From Lachnospiraceae bacterium (GTDB lineage: Bacteria > Bacillota > Clostridia > Lachnospirales > Lachnospiraceae), in NCBI GenBank assembly GCA_900753305.1, contig CAADYR010000063.1:29655-93654 (forward strand): a stretch of DNA of 64,000 nt. The letters are read 5' to 3'. Shown piece by piece: positions 26,429 through 35,155 of this stretch. Position 1 is the first letter of the stretch; the number at the start of each line of letters is the position of its first letter. The notes beneath the pieces were generated by a model. It had not been told where the DNA came from and ran no database searches. It saw nothing but the letters and a program-made list of their open reading frames with translations. Both the position numbers and the translations under genes were made by a program.

Positions 26429-27133
26429 TTATGCTTCTGTGTCAGTTGTTTCTTTCGTTGTTGTGTTATCTTTCTTGATCACGACTTTACCATCGTCAGT
26501 AGAAGTACTCTTATCTGTATCTTCTGTCTTTTTGGATGTCAGAGAATCGAATTTCTTCATAACAGCATCGTAGGTTCTCTGTGAAATATCAGGAAGTTTA
26601 CCTCCCCACTGTTTTTCTGCCTGTTTGTAACCTTTGATGAAGGCATTTCTCATTTTTTCAAGTGCACTGCTGTCATCTCCTGCAAGAGCTGTTGCAAAGG
26701 AGACAATACGGTCAGAAGTCTGCTCAACACCCCAGTAACCATCATCTGCAATATCTTTCTGGGCTTTTGCCTTAGTTTCAGCATCGACAGTGTAATTACC
26801 TTTTGCAAGGAATTTCCAGATATCGGTAGCTTGGCCAAAAGTGGTAGCCTGTTTGGACATCATGTTCTTTACCAGATCGGTAAGCTGTGACTGACGCTTT
26901 TCCTGATCGGCTTTTAACTGTGAGATAATAGTCTGTCTGTCTTCATCACTTAATTTGCGCTTGTCATAAACCGCTGCAGTATCGTCCTGTTTTACAGTGG
27001 AAGTTGTTGTCTGTGCAGTTTCTGTATCTTTTGTCTGTGTTGCATTTGTCTTTTGCGTGGTATCTGTCTTTTCGTTCCTGGTTTCGGATACATTTGCAGA
27101 CATTGCGTAAGTAGTAAGTCCGTTTACATCCAT
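26429..27133 (-). CDS. Conserved protein of unknown function with Thr-rich ends
   Basis: A 234-residue protein that starts at the ATG at 27133, directly behind AGGAGGG; the longer frame up to 27178 has no ribosome site. It begins MDVNGLTTYAMSANVSE without a signal peptide, then has a Thr/Gln/Lys-rich low-complexity stretch (about 18-55). A helical middle follows, then a conserved-looking block WGVEQTSDRIVSFATALAGD (about 135-154) and WGGKLPDISQRTYDAVMKKFD (about 179-199), and a second Thr/Asp/Lys-rich tail. I recall similar C-terminal blocks in hypothetical proteins of Clostridia, but assign no function. Confidence 0.7.
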   Translation of the reverse strand: MDVNGLTTYAMSANVSETRNEKTDTTQKTNATQTKDTETAQTTTSTVKQDDTAAVYDKRKLSDEDRQTIISQLKADQEKRQSQLTDLVKNMMSKQATTFGQATDIWKFLAKGNYTVDAETKAKAQKDIADDGYWGVEQTSDRIVSFATALAGDDSSALEKMRNAFIKGYKQAEKQWGGKLPDISQRTYDAVMKKFDSLTSKKTEDTDKSTSTDDGKVVIKKDNTTTKETTDTEA

Positions 27134-27258
27134 GATAACCCTCCTTGGTGAATCTAAAGGTATAAGTTCTCTCATCACCTATATCGGCACAGCCGGACAA
27201 AAACTTAATACTTATAATAAAAAAGTTATACGGAAAAGAAAGCATTTTAGTGTAAATA

Positions 27259-27287
27259 TTGACGAATCTACAGAAATTGTATATAAT
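27259..27287 (+). promoter_or_regulatory. Sigma-A promoter of ispE
   Basis: TTGACG (27259-27264), 17 bp, TATAAT (27282-27287). It is near consensus and 51 bp upstream of the ispE start. A perfect 9-bp inverted repeat follows in the leader. Confidence 0.85.
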
Positions 27288-27303
27288 CGAATACAAAATG
27301 TAT

Positions 27304-27325
27304 ATTGTATTTCTATAAATACAAT
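27304..27325 (+). promoter_or_regulatory. Inverted repeat in the ispE leader
   Basis: ATTGTATTT (27304-27312) and AAATACAAT (27317-27325) form a perfect 9-bp inverted repeat with a 4-base loop, ending one base before the AAAGGA ribosome site. As RNA it is an AU-rich hairpin next to the ribosome site; as DNA it could be an operator about 10 bp past the transcription start. Confidence 0.5.
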
Positions 27326-27337
27326 GAAAGGAAAAGC

Positions 27338-28219
27338 ATGGATAGAGTGGAATATAAGGCGAGAGCCAAGGTGAACTTAGGACTTGATGTATGTGGACGG
27401 ATGCCAAATGGTTATCATGAGGTAAAGATGATCATGCAGACTATTGATCTGTATGATGAATTGGAATTTGTAAAACGTAAAGATCCGGATATCATACTTT
27501 CAGTAGATAGTAAAGATCCTTTAGGTGATATTGGCAATAACCTGATATTCCGGGCAGCCAAGATGATGCGTGAATATTTTCACATAAAAGAAGGAGTGGA
27601 AATTCATTTAAAGAAGCATATCCCTGTTGCAGCAGGAATGGCAGGAGGAAGCACAGATGCCGCAGTAACGATGCTGGCAATGAATGAATTATATGATTTG
27701 GAACAGACCAGAGAACAACTTATGAATCTGGTTATTAAACTGGGGGCAGACATTCCTTTCTGTATTATGGGTGGAACAGCTCTGGCAGAAGGAATCGGTG
27801 AGAAACTGACACCACTTCCAGCACCGCCCAGAGCATCTGTTTTGATTGCAAAACCTCCGATCATGGTATCAACAAAGGACGTATATCAGGGACTGAAGAT
27901 TGATGAATTGACAAGCCATCCTGATATTGATGGAATGATAGAAGCATTGAAACAAGGAAATCTTCAGGGTATTACGGACAGAATGGAAAATGTGTTAGAA
28001 ACAGTTACAGTAAAGCAGTTTCCTGTCATTGCACAGATCAAAGACTTTATGAAAGAGCATGGAGCAGTTAATGCACTGATGAGTGGAAGCGGGCCTACTG
28101 TATTTGGCATATATAAGGAAGAAAAAGCTGCAAAAGAAGCAGCAGAAGCATTGAGAGAGACAGGATTTGCCAGGCAGATCCATGTAACAGAATTTTACAA
28201 TGGGGAAAGGCAGGAATGA
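27338..28219 (+). CDS. ispE: 4-diphosphocytidyl-2-C-methyl-D-erythritol kinase
   Basis: A GHMP kinase of 293 residues in the MEP pathway of isoprenoid synthesis. The start MDRVEYKARAKVNLGLDV is chosen because AAAGGA lies 5 bases upstream and AKVNLGLDV is the conserved N-terminus. The ATP loop HIPVAAGMAGGSTDAAV (about 90-106) and the C-terminal MSGSGPTVFGIY are present. It has its own sigma-A promoter. The stop is separated by 3 bases from the start of the GntR regulator, so the two genes are in one operon. Confidence 0.95.
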   Translation: MDRVEYKARAKVNLGLDVCGRMPNGYHEVKMIMQTIDLYDELEFVKRKDPDIILSVDSKDPLGDIGNNLIFRAAKMMREYFHIKEGVEIHLKKHIPVAAGMAGGSTDAAVTMLAMNELYDLEQTREQLMNLVIKLGADIPFCIMGGTALAEGIGEKLTPLPAPPRASVLIAKPPIMVSTKDVYQGLKIDELTSHPDIDGMIEALKQGNLQGITDRMENVLETVTVKQFPVIAQIKDFMKEHGAVNALMSGSGPTVFGIYKEEKAAKEAAEALRETGFARQIHVTEFYNGERQE

Positions 28220-28222
28220 TAA

Positions 28223-28903
28223 ATGAGTGATGCATTTCGAGTGAATGAGGAAGATGAGTATTTACCATTGAGGGATGTTGTTTTCAATACACTCAGACAG
28301 GCTATTCTGACAGGCGAGATGAAGCCCGGGGAGAGACTGATGGAGATTCATCTTGCGAATAAGCTTGGAGTCAGCAGAACCCCTATCAGGGAGGCAATAC
28401 GTAAGCTGGAGCTGGAAGGGCTTGTAGTCATGATTCCAAGACGAGGAGCAGAAGTAGCGCAGATCACATGGAAAAATTTAAAGGATGTATTGGAAGTCAG
28501 AAGAGCTCTGGATGTACTGGCAGTAGAACTGGCATGTGACAGAATGAATCAGGAGGAACTGGACGAACTTAAGAATGCCTGTACGGAATTCAAGGAAGCT
28601 ACTAAGACACAGGACTGGCGAAAGATAGCAGCAGCAGATGTCAGACTGCATGATATTATTGTCAGATCTACCAGAAATGACAGACTGATCCAGCTTGTGA
28701 ACAATCTGGCTGAACAGATGTATCGTTATCGTTTTGAATACATTAAGGATGCAACACAGTATGAACGCCTGGTTCAGGAACATAATGATATGTATGAGAG
28801 CATTCTGCGTAAAGATAAGGAAACGGCAGCCAGAGTTGTGACCCGTCATGTAGACAATCAGGAGGATGCGATCACCAGACAGTTGCAGCTTGGTAAAAAT
28901 TAG
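28223..28903 (+). CDS. GntR-family regulator, FadR subfamily (FCD domain)
   Basis: A 226-residue regulator. The winged helix has LREAILTGEMKPGERL-like sequence (seen as LRQAILTGEMKPGERLME, about 19-36) and LGVSRTPIREAIRKLELEGL. The C-terminal all-helical FCD domain holds the metal- or ligand-binding residues Asp and His (ADVRLHDIIV and the later VRRH-like TRHVDNQ). It follows ispE by 3 bp. Targets and effector are unknown; its link to ispE may be only transcriptional. Confidence 0.9.
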   Translation: MSDAFRVNEEDEYLPLRDVVFNTLRQAILTGEMKPGERLMEIHLANKLGVSRTPIREAIRKLELEGLVVMIPRRGAEVAQITWKNLKDVLEVRRALDVLAVELACDRMNQEELDELKNACTEFKEATKTQDWRKIAAADVRLHDIIVRSTRNDRLIQLVNNLAEQMYRYRFEYIKDATQYERLVQEHNDMYESILRKDKETAARVVTRHVDNQEDAITRQLQLGKN

Positions 28904-28973
28904 AATTATAATGGAATAAACAGATGCAGGAGTGTCCATACTGTTACCAGTAAGAAAAAGTGAGGTATGGACG

Positions 28974-29231
28974 ATGCATTTTAAAAAGATGATCAAACAG
29001 TGCCTGCTCATGGTAGGAATCTTTTTGTGGATTGGAGTAATGGGACCTGAGATATATGTGGATGGTAGTATGGGCTGCCTGATGGATGAGAATGGAAAGG
29101 CACTGACAAAAGAGGAAACGGAAGAACTGCTGGAGAAATGGTTCTATAGTACGCAGGAAGAACAGGGTGAAAAACCGGTGATCGTATATAAAAGCGTATT
29201 ACTTGAACGGTTAGAGCGTAACTGGAAATAA
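28974..29231 (+). CDS. Small predicted membrane or exported protein
   Basis: An 85-residue protein with a basic N-terminus and one hydrophobic segment (about residues 8-25), then an acidic, helical domain. The ATG at 28974 has GAGG 8 bases upstream, better than upstream in-frame starts. It lies between the GntR gene and the DUF1934 gene in the same direction. No family recognised. Confidence 0.5.
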   Translation: MHFKKMIKQCLLMVGIFLWIGVMGPEIYVDGSMGCLMDENGKALTKEETEELLEKWFYSTQEEQGEKPVIVYKSVLLERLERNWK

Positions 29232-29249
29232 AGGGGCGTGACTACAGGT

Positions 29250-29693
29250 ATGACAAAAGAGGTATTGCTGTGTATACAGGGATTACAGTTTGAAGAAGAC
29301 GCACGTAATGATGAAGAACTTGATAAGATAGAAACCATCTGTACGGGAGAATATTATAACCGAAATGGCGCACATTATATCATGTACGAAGAGATGACAG
29401 AAGGTTTTGAAGAACCTGTTAAGAATATGATAAAAGTCAGGGGAAAGGAATTCTCATTGACGAAGCGTGGCGGCTTTCAGGTGCAGATGGTCTTTACAGA
29501 AGGTAAAAAGACGATGACGGATTACAATACACCGTTTGGAAATATCCTTATCGGACTTGATACAACGAAGGTAGAGACGATAGAAGAAGAAAATATGCTG
29601 CAGATACATATTGATTATGCACTGGAGGCTAATTACCAGTATATTGCGGACTGCCATATTATTGTAAAGGTTAACAGCAAAGGCGTAAACTAA
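29250..29693 (+). CDS. DUF1934 family beta-barrel protein
   Basis: A 147-residue cytosolic protein whose opening MTKEVLLCIQGLQFEE and closing IDYALEANYQYIADCHIIVKV match the DUF1934 (YwiB-like) lipocalin-fold family. The family is small, widespread in Firmicutes and of unknown function. Either ATG 29250 or GTG 29238 could start it; family comparison favours 29250, although AAGGGG is then 13 bases away. A bidirectional terminator follows. Confidence 0.8.
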   Translation: MTKEVLLCIQGLQFEEDARNDEELDKIETICTGEYYNRNGAHYIMYEEMTEGFEEPVKNMIKVRGKEFSLTKRGGFQVQMVFTEGKKTMTDYNTPFGNILIGLDTTKVETIEEENMLQIHIDYALEANYQYIADCHIIVKVNSKGVN

Positions 29694-29731
29694 AAAGGAA
29701 AGCAATTCGGATATTCCGATGCTTTCCTTTT
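29693..29731. terminator. Bidirectional terminator after DUF1934 gene
   Basis: The 12-bp arms AAAAAGGAAAGC and GCTTTCCTTTT with a nested CGG/CCG loop stem and A/T tracts on both sides serve the two convergent genes. Confidence 0.85.
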
Positions 29732-29752
29732 AATATGGCGCATAATACAAAC

Positions 29753-30229
29753 TTACTTTAAAGGCTTGGCTCCTGCCTTTTCCTGCATTTTCTCCACCCA
29801 GGCTTTGAATTTGCCCTTCTTTTTGCCTGTTGGCTGATTCAGACTTCCACGGATGCCCTTTACATCAGTGATGTAAATACCACTTACGGTTGCCTTAACT
29901 TCCTTCTTAACAGGAATTGAATCGAAGATAGAAGCGTCACAGATCAATGACATGATCTGCGGTCCCACTTTTGCTTTTACAATGGGGAATTTTGCTCTCC
30001 TAAGATATTTCGGCGTCTGTTCCATGACAACTGCAGGTAGACCGGAATCCTTTAGTTTCAGTTTCTTCTTGTCAATGATCAGCATCGTTACGGTCTGTTT
30101 AGCTGCTTCTATCTGAGCCTGCTGCTCTGCCTGCTTTTTCTGAGCCTTACGACCAAGGAAGTAGAGGACTGCGATGACAGCGACCAGAACGACCAGAACA
30201 ATCAACACAACTTTTAAAACTGGACTCAT
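29753..30229 (-). CDS. Single-pass membrane protein of unknown function
   Basis: A 158-residue protein with an N-terminal transmembrane helix (about residues 4-25), a Gln/Lys-rich connector, then a beta-rich domain (about 46-135: VTMLIIDKKKLKLKD through VSGIYITDVKGIRG) and a basic C-terminus. The positive-inside rule suggests the large domain is cytoplasmic. I recognise no family. It is divergent from the trigger-factor-like lipoprotein gene. Confidence 0.65.
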   Translation of the reverse strand: MSPVLKVVLIVLVVLVAVIAVLYFLGRKAQKKQAEQQAQIEAAKQTVTMLIIDKKKLKLKDSGLPAVVMEQTPKYLRRAKFPIVKAKVGPQIMSLICDASIFDSIPVKKEVKATVSGIYITDVKGIRGSLNQPTGKKKGKFKAWVEKMQEKAGAKPLK

Positions 30230-30326
30230 AAATGAACCTCCTACCAGTCAGTGAATAAATTCACTATAATCACTAAGGATTGTACCATTAATCGTGCAAA
30301 AGTGCAAGGTTACTTTAAGAATCCCT

Positions 30327-30354
30327 TTTCAACAGTGGCTTTTTGTGTTATAAA
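30327..30354 (+). promoter_or_regulatory. Possible promoter of the FKBP lipoprotein gene
   Basis: TTTCAA (30327-30332), 16 bp, TATAAA (30349-30354), about 55 bp before the start. Moderate match only. Confidence 0.35.
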
Positions 30355-30410
30355 TGATATGTTATATCTTTTTGAGGGTAATATTATATTGAAGGATTGG
30401 AGTTATTATA

Positions 30411-31622
30411 ATGAAAAAGAAAATGGCAATGATGTGTATGGCAGGTGTTATGGCAGTAAGTCTGTGTGCCTGTGGTAATAAGGGTAAGGAAACCACAGCA
30501 GATGCAACAGCAGCAACTGAGCAGACTGGTGAAGAACAGACAACGGAGGAAACATCGGCAGAGGAAGAGACGAAAGTAAGCGAGAGAGCTGATTATGTAG
30601 CATTGGAAGATCTCGAAGTAGATGAGTATGTGACACTTGCTGACTATAAAGAAATGACAGTTCAGGCTGCAAAGACAGAAGTAACGGATGAAGTGATCGA
30701 GAATTACATTAATGGCAATATGTTGACAACTTACCCTGTTACAGACAGAGCCGTAGAAGACGGAGATCTGGTTACAATAGATTTTGTGGGTAAGAAGGAC
30801 GGAGAAACGTTTGAAAATGGCAGTTCAGAAGGGTATCAGTTAAAGATTGGTTCCAATTCCTTTATTGATGGCTTTGAAGAAGGATTAATTGGAGTTATGC
30901 CTGGTGATACAGTAGATCTTGACCTTACATTCCCTGAAAATTACAAAAATGAAGAACTGGCAGGACAGGCTGTTGTGTTTACTGTAACAGTACAGAATAT
31001 TCTTGAATCGACTGATTATGAGAATGTAACACCAGAGCAGATGGAACTTATGGGATTGGAGTATACATCTAAGGATGCATTGTGGGATGCTGCCAAGAAG
31101 AGTGTTGAAGATGAAGCAGAAGAAAGTTATCAGACTAATATCAGCAATGCAATTATGGATTATCTGGTAAGCAACAGTCAGTTCACTTCTGTTCCACAAC
31201 CTCTTGTAGATGAGGAAGTTCAGAATTATAATGAATATATGGAAGCAATCTGTGTCAGCTTCTATGGTTGTGATCTGGAGACATTTGTCACAACATATTA
31301 TCAGATGACAATGGATCAGTACAATGAACAACTGACAGAGATGGCAGAAGAAACAGTAAAGCAGTACCTTGTCGTGGAGGCAGTAGCCAGACAGGAAGGT
31401 ATTGAAGTAACAGATGACGATATCAATAAGAAGGCTGAAGAGGAAGCAAAGGATTACGGATATGATTCCGCAGAACAGCTTCTTGATGAGGTCGGCAGAA
31501 CAACATACAGAATGTATATGCTTCAGGATGATGTTATGGCAAAACTTAAGACCATGACGACTGTAGAAACTGTGGCAGAGACAGAAGAAGCGGAAGAAAC
31601 AGCCTCTACTACAGCACAGTAA
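30411..31622 (+). CDS. Lipoprotein peptidyl-prolyl isomerase, trigger-factor-like
   Basis: A 403-residue lipoprotein (lipobox LCAC, Cys21) with an acidic Thr-rich linker. An FKBP domain (about 105-200) opens with DGDLVTIDFVGKKDG and contains GFEEGLIGVMPGDT. A C-terminal helical domain resembles the chaperone arms of trigger factor (for example VVEAVARQEGIEVTDDDI). The ribosome-binding domain of cytosolic trigger factor is absent and replaced by the lipoprotein signal. It should therefore act outside the membrane as a folding factor, a role filled by PrsA in other Firmicutes. Family resemblance is seen in sequence; the extracytoplasmic foldase role is inferred. Confidence 0.82.
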   Translation: MKKKMAMMCMAGVMAVSLCACGNKGKETTADATAATEQTGEEQTTEETSAEEETKVSERADYVALEDLEVDEYVTLADYKEMTVQAAKTEVTDEVIENYINGNMLTTYPVTDRAVEDGDLVTIDFVGKKDGETFENGSSEGYQLKIGSNSFIDGFEEGLIGVMPGDTVDLDLTFPENYKNEELAGQAVVFTVTVQNILESTDYENVTPEQMELMGLEYTSKDALWDAAKKSVEDEAEESYQTNISNAIMDYLVSNSQFTSVPQPLVDEEVQNYNEYMEAICVSFYGCDLETFVTTYYQMTMDQYNEQLTEMAEETVKQYLVVEAVARQEGIEVTDDDINKKAEEEAKDYGYDSAEQLLDEVGRTTYRMYMLQDDVMAKLKTMTTVETVAETEEAEETASTTAQ

Positions 31623-31664
31623 AAGGTGTATATGTACTGGTATAAAAAGGGGTATCAGTAATAA

Positions 31665-32876
31665 ATGAAGAAGCGAATGAAACGCCTGTTATGCCTTATT
31701 ATGGCATTTGCAGTATTTATTGAAATGGGTACATATGTCAAGGCAGACCAGATCAGCGATCTGAAGAAGAAGAATCAGGAAGATCAGGACAAGCTTGATG
31801 AAATTGGAGATCAGATAGATGAGCTTACGGGTGAACAACAGGGTATCAAGGGTGAGATGGACGATGTAGAAGCAGATATTGTTGATATTATGGCGAGTAT
31901 CAGTCTGATCGAAGATGATATCCAGAAGAAAAAGGAACAGATTGCCCAGTCAGAGAAAGATCTGGCAGCAGCAAAACAGGATGAGCAGGATCAGTATGAT
32001 GCAATGGTGATCCGTATCCGTTTTATGTATGAGAAAGGCGATATGAATTACCTGAATCTTCTGATGGAAGGCGGTTCCATGGAAGATATGGTAAATAAGG
32101 CGGATTATATCGAGAAGATATATGACTATGACAGACAGCTTCTGATCAGATATCAGGAAACCAGACAGAAAATAGAAGATCTGAAAGTACAGTTGGAAGA
32201 TGAAGAATCTGAACTGGAAATGACGCAGGATGAATACAAAGAAGAGCAGGAAGCCATGGAAGCGGCACTGGCAGAGTTAAAAGCGGTCAGTGATGATTAT
32301 GCATTGCAGATCAGCAAGGCAAAGCAGCAGGCGGAAGTCTATAAAACGCAGATCAAACAGCAGAATGCGCAGATAGCCAAGCTGGAAGAGGAAGCCCGTA
32401 AAAAACGTGAGGAAGAAGAGGCACGTAAGAGGGCTGCACAGAATCAGAATAATAATAATAGCACAACAACAACGACAAAGCCGAAGGGAACTGCAACGGT
32501 CAATACAGCAGAAATCATGTCTGCTAATGGCAGTGATATCGGAAAAAAGATTGCTGTGTACGCCTGTGGATTTGTAGGGAATCCTTATGTAGCAGGAGGC
32601 ACCAGTCTGACTAATGGTGCGGATTGTTCGGGCTTTACGCAGTCTGTATTCAAGGCATACGGATACAGTATTCCACGAAGCTCCTATTCACAACGTACAG
32701 CAGGTAAAGAGGTAAGCTTTGCAGAGGCACAGCCGGGAGATATTATTTGTTATGCCGGGCATGTAGCACTTTATATCGGAAATGGTAAGATTGTTCATGC
32801 CAGTGGTGTTAAAACCGGTATTAAAATTGGTTATGCTACTTACAGAGAGATATTGAGTGTAAGAAGAATTGTATAA
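31665..32876 (+). CDS. Secreted NlpC/P60 peptidoglycan hydrolase with coiled coil
   Basis: A 403-residue exported protein. The signal peptide (about 1-27) is followed by a long coiled coil (about 28-255) like that of CwlO/PcsB-type hydrolases controlled by FtsEX, then an Asn/Thr linker and a C-terminal NlpC/P60 domain. The catalytic Cys is in NGADCSGFTQS, and the His in GHVALYIGNG. Such enzymes cut the D-Glu-diamino-acid bond in wall peptides during growth. The gene lies 42 bp behind the foldase lipoprotein and ahead of a strong terminator. Confidence 0.9.
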   Translation: MKKRMKRLLCLIMAFAVFIEMGTYVKADQISDLKKKNQEDQDKLDEIGDQIDELTGEQQGIKGEMDDVEADIVDIMASISLIEDDIQKKKEQIAQSEKDLAAAKQDEQDQYDAMVIRIRFMYEKGDMNYLNLLMEGGSMEDMVNKADYIEKIYDYDRQLLIRYQETRQKIEDLKVQLEDEESELEMTQDEYKEEQEAMEAALAELKAVSDDYALQISKAKQQAEVYKTQIKQQNAQIAKLEEEARKKREEEEARKRAAQNQNNNNSTTTTTKPKGTATVNTAEIMSANGSDIGKKIAVYACGFVGNPYVAGGTSLTNGADCSGFTQSVFKAYGYSIPRSSYSQRTAGKEVSFAEAQPGDIICYAGHVALYIGNGKIVHASGVKTGIKIGYATYREILSVRRIV

Positions 32877-32880
32877 GCAG

Positions 32881-32913
32881 ATAAAAGACAGGCACATGGT
32901 GTCTGTCTTTTAT
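32881..32913 (+). terminator. Terminator after NlpC/P60 gene
   Basis: A 15-bp stem with one mismatch (32881-32895 with 32899-32913), a 3-base loop and a T-rich 3' arm, 5 bp after the stop codon. Confidence 0.88.
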
Positions 32914-32991
32914 TGTGCATTTATACTGAAAAAGGTAATAAAATTTGTGTTTTTTATGAATAGAATTTCATGGTATAAATGTTATAATAAA

Positions 32992-33027
32992 GGAAACTGA
33001 GAAACTGAAAATAGTTTTCAAGTTTCC
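32992..33027. promoter_or_regulatory. Inverted-repeat operator candidate before the TetR gene
   Basis: GGAAACT at 32992 is mirrored by AGTTTCC ending at 33027, and a nested GAAAA/TTTTC repeat lies inside. A TATAAT (32983-32988) precedes it directly. An inverted repeat just past a -10 and upstream of a TetR-type gene is the usual place for an autoregulatory operator. Confidence 0.5.
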
Positions 33028-33089
33028 CTAAAACAGGAAACAGAGTAAGTGATAAAATTTCAGGTTAGAGGAAAGGTACGGTAATTTAT

Positions 33090-33659
33090 ATGCAGTCTCA
33101 ATTAGAAGAGAAAATATTGATTGCTGCGATTGAGGAATTTGGCAAGAAAGGTCTGAAATTTACAATGGACGATATTGCCAGGAACTTAAGTATCAGCAAG
33201 AAAACAATGTATCAGGTATTTGACAACAAGGAAACCATGCTGTTGGCATTAGCGGATTATTGTTTTGCAGATATCAAAAAGAGTGAGCGCGCCATTGTGG
33301 AAGACCCCAATTTGGATGTGGTAGATAAAATTGAACAGATATTGGTTGTATTACCGGAAAAATATCAGAATATTGGTCTGAGCAATCTTTATCAGCTCAG
33401 TGAGAAATATCCCAACATCTATTCCAGGGTATCAGCATATCTGTCAACAGACTGGGACGCGACCAATGCATTGATCGAGCAGGGGGTTGCAGAGGGGAAG
33501 ATACGTCCTATTGCACTGCCGGTACTGCAGGCAATGGTGGAGAGTACGATCCAGAAATTCTTTGCTGACAGTATTCTGGTAGAGCATGGAATCAGTTATG
33601 AAGAAGCGTTGCATGAAATGATACAGATCATTATTCACGGAATACGTATTGATAAATAG
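33090..33659 (+). CDS. TetR/AcrR-family regulator
   Basis: A 189-residue regulator. The N-terminal helix-turn-helix is clear: AIEEFGKKGLKFTMDDIARN followed by LSISKKTMYQVFDNKETML (about 10-50). The C-terminal ligand domain is not specific enough to name an effector. It is followed 14 bp later by three translationally linked genes for a GT-B-like protein, a sugar symporter and an alpha-galactosidase. It could regulate those or simply be the first gene of the operon. An inverted repeat precedes it. Confidence 0.88.
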   Translation: MQSQLEEKILIAAIEEFGKKGLKFTMDDIARNLSISKKTMYQVFDNKETMLLALADYCFADIKKSERAIVEDPNLDVVDKIEQILVVLPEKYQNIGLSNLYQLSEKYPNIYSRVSAYLSTDWDATNALIEQGVAEGKIRPIALPVLQAMVESTIQKFFADSILVEHGISYEEALHEMIQIIIHGIRIDK

Positions 33660-33673
33660 AAGGAGTGAAGGAC

Positions 33674-35155
33674 ATGGAAATGGACAGGACAAGTGTAATA
33701 TTTGGCAATCAGATGAGCAAAAAGGTCATCCGCAAGGCACAGAAGAGTAAGAAGAAAAACCGGAAAAAGTATGGAGATGATTCAAAAGCCAACTATCAGT
33801 GCATGATTAAGGATAATCCTCATATAGGAGAGGCATTGGGCGTTAAAAATGTTGTTGTAACGAGAAAAGAGGGCAAGGGCAGTTTTGATGAAGAAAAGGG
33901 TGTTATCGTAGGAAATATCCGTATGGGATTCGGACATTACCGTATTTCCATGGCAATCGCGTCAGCAGCACATGCTATGGGATATACTCCCTACTGGATG
34001 GACTTGAATTCTTATCCGGAGACAACCTGTACGAAGCTGATCAGTGCACAGAATGAGCTGTATTCGCTGGGCTCCAGAATTTCACAGAGAAGTAAGCTCT
34101 TTAACAAGTATGTGTGGGAACCTGTTAATTATGAAGGCTTCAGACAGCTCTCCTACAATGCAAAAGATCAGAAGAATGCAGAACTGATGGCTCCTGTATA
34201 CAATGGTGTACCTAAGGATATTCCTGTTATTGCCACGCATGTATGGCCTGCACAGGCTGCGATCCACGCAGGCATGAAACATGTGGTCAATGCGATCCCT
34301 GATAACTGGCCTATGGCACTGCACTATGCACAGGGAAGTCTGCATACGGTACAGACTCATTATGCATATCAGGGTTATCGTATCGGTAATGGTATGATGA
34401 AGGATAAGGTAGTACAGGCGATGCCGCCAGAAGATCTGATGTATACCGGACACTATATTGATCATGAGCTGGTATCGAATATCGAGAAGGACTGTGAAGC
34501 CAGAATCGCCAGATTAAAGAATAGAGAAGCAATGAGATTCCTTTTGACGATTGGTGGAGCAGGTGCTCAGATGGAAATCTTTGGTGAAGTCCTTCACTAT
34601 CTCATTCCTTATGTCATTGCGGGAAAAGCCGTTGTGTATGTAAATGTTGGAGATTACCGTAATATATGGGAAATGATGAAAGCCAACCTGCCCGGTATGA
34701 AAGGCATTACAACGGAGCATATGGACAACTGGGAAGAAACAGTGGCTTTTGCAAAAGAAGCTCTGGAAGGTGATGTGAAGGGAATCCATGGCTTTTATCA
34801 TGAGAATATCTTTGAGGCAGTATATTGTACCAATCTGCTGATGAGAAGTGCAGATGTATTAGTGACTAAACCGAGTGAACTTGCTTTTTATCCAATTCCA
34901 AAGCTGTTTATCAGAAGAGTAGGAGGACATGAGCAGTGGGGAGCAGTACATTCCGCAGAACTGGGGGATGGTACACTGGAATGTCGTGATATCGACCATA
35001 CGATACAGATGCTGGATCTGTTCTTACGTGATCCGGGTATGCTGGAGGATATGTGCCACAATATCGTGAATAATAAGAAGCTTGGCATCTATGATGGAGC
35101 TTATAAGGTAGTAGAAGCTGCATTTGCCATGAAAAAGGGAGAAATAGAAGTATGA
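33674..35155 (+). CDS. GT-B-like protein, distant MurG/MGDG-synthase resemblance
   Basis: A 493-residue cytosolic protein. The ATG at 33674 has AGGAG 8 bases upstream. A basic N-terminal tail (about 10-35) precedes NIRMGFGHYRISMAIASAAH (about 78-97), which resembles the GxGH motif of MGDG synthases and MurG. A second glycine-rich start TIGGAGAQMEI (about 287-297) looks like the second Rossmann domain. TKPSELAFYPIPKLFI with a following GGHEQWGA (about 400-425) resembles the nucleotide-sugar site. This suggests a glycosyltransferase or a related phosphorylase-like fold. The gene overlaps the sugar symporter gene by 4 bp, so a role in galactoside metabolism is possible but unproven. Confidence 0.6.
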   Translation: MEMDRTSVIFGNQMSKKVIRKAQKSKKKNRKKYGDDSKANYQCMIKDNPHIGEALGVKNVVVTRKEGKGSFDEEKGVIVGNIRMGFGHYRISMAIASAAHAMGYTPYWMDLNSYPETTCTKLISAQNELYSLGSRISQRSKLFNKYVWEPVNYEGFRQLSYNAKDQKNAELMAPVYNGVPKDIPVIATHVWPAQAAIHAGMKHVVNAIPDNWPMALHYAQGSLHTVQTHYAYQGYRIGNGMMKDKVVQAMPPEDLMYTGHYIDHELVSNIEKDCEARIARLKNREAMRFLLTIGGAGAQMEIFGEVLHYLIPYVIAGKAVVYVNVGDYRNIWEMMKANLPGMKGITTEHMDNWEETVAFAKEALEGDVKGIHGFYHENIFEAVYCTNLLMRSADVLVTKPSELAFYPIPKLFIRRVGGHEQWGAVHSAELGDGTLECRDIDHTIQMLDLFLRDPGMLEDMCHNIVNNKKLGIYDGAYKVVEAAFAMKKGEIEV

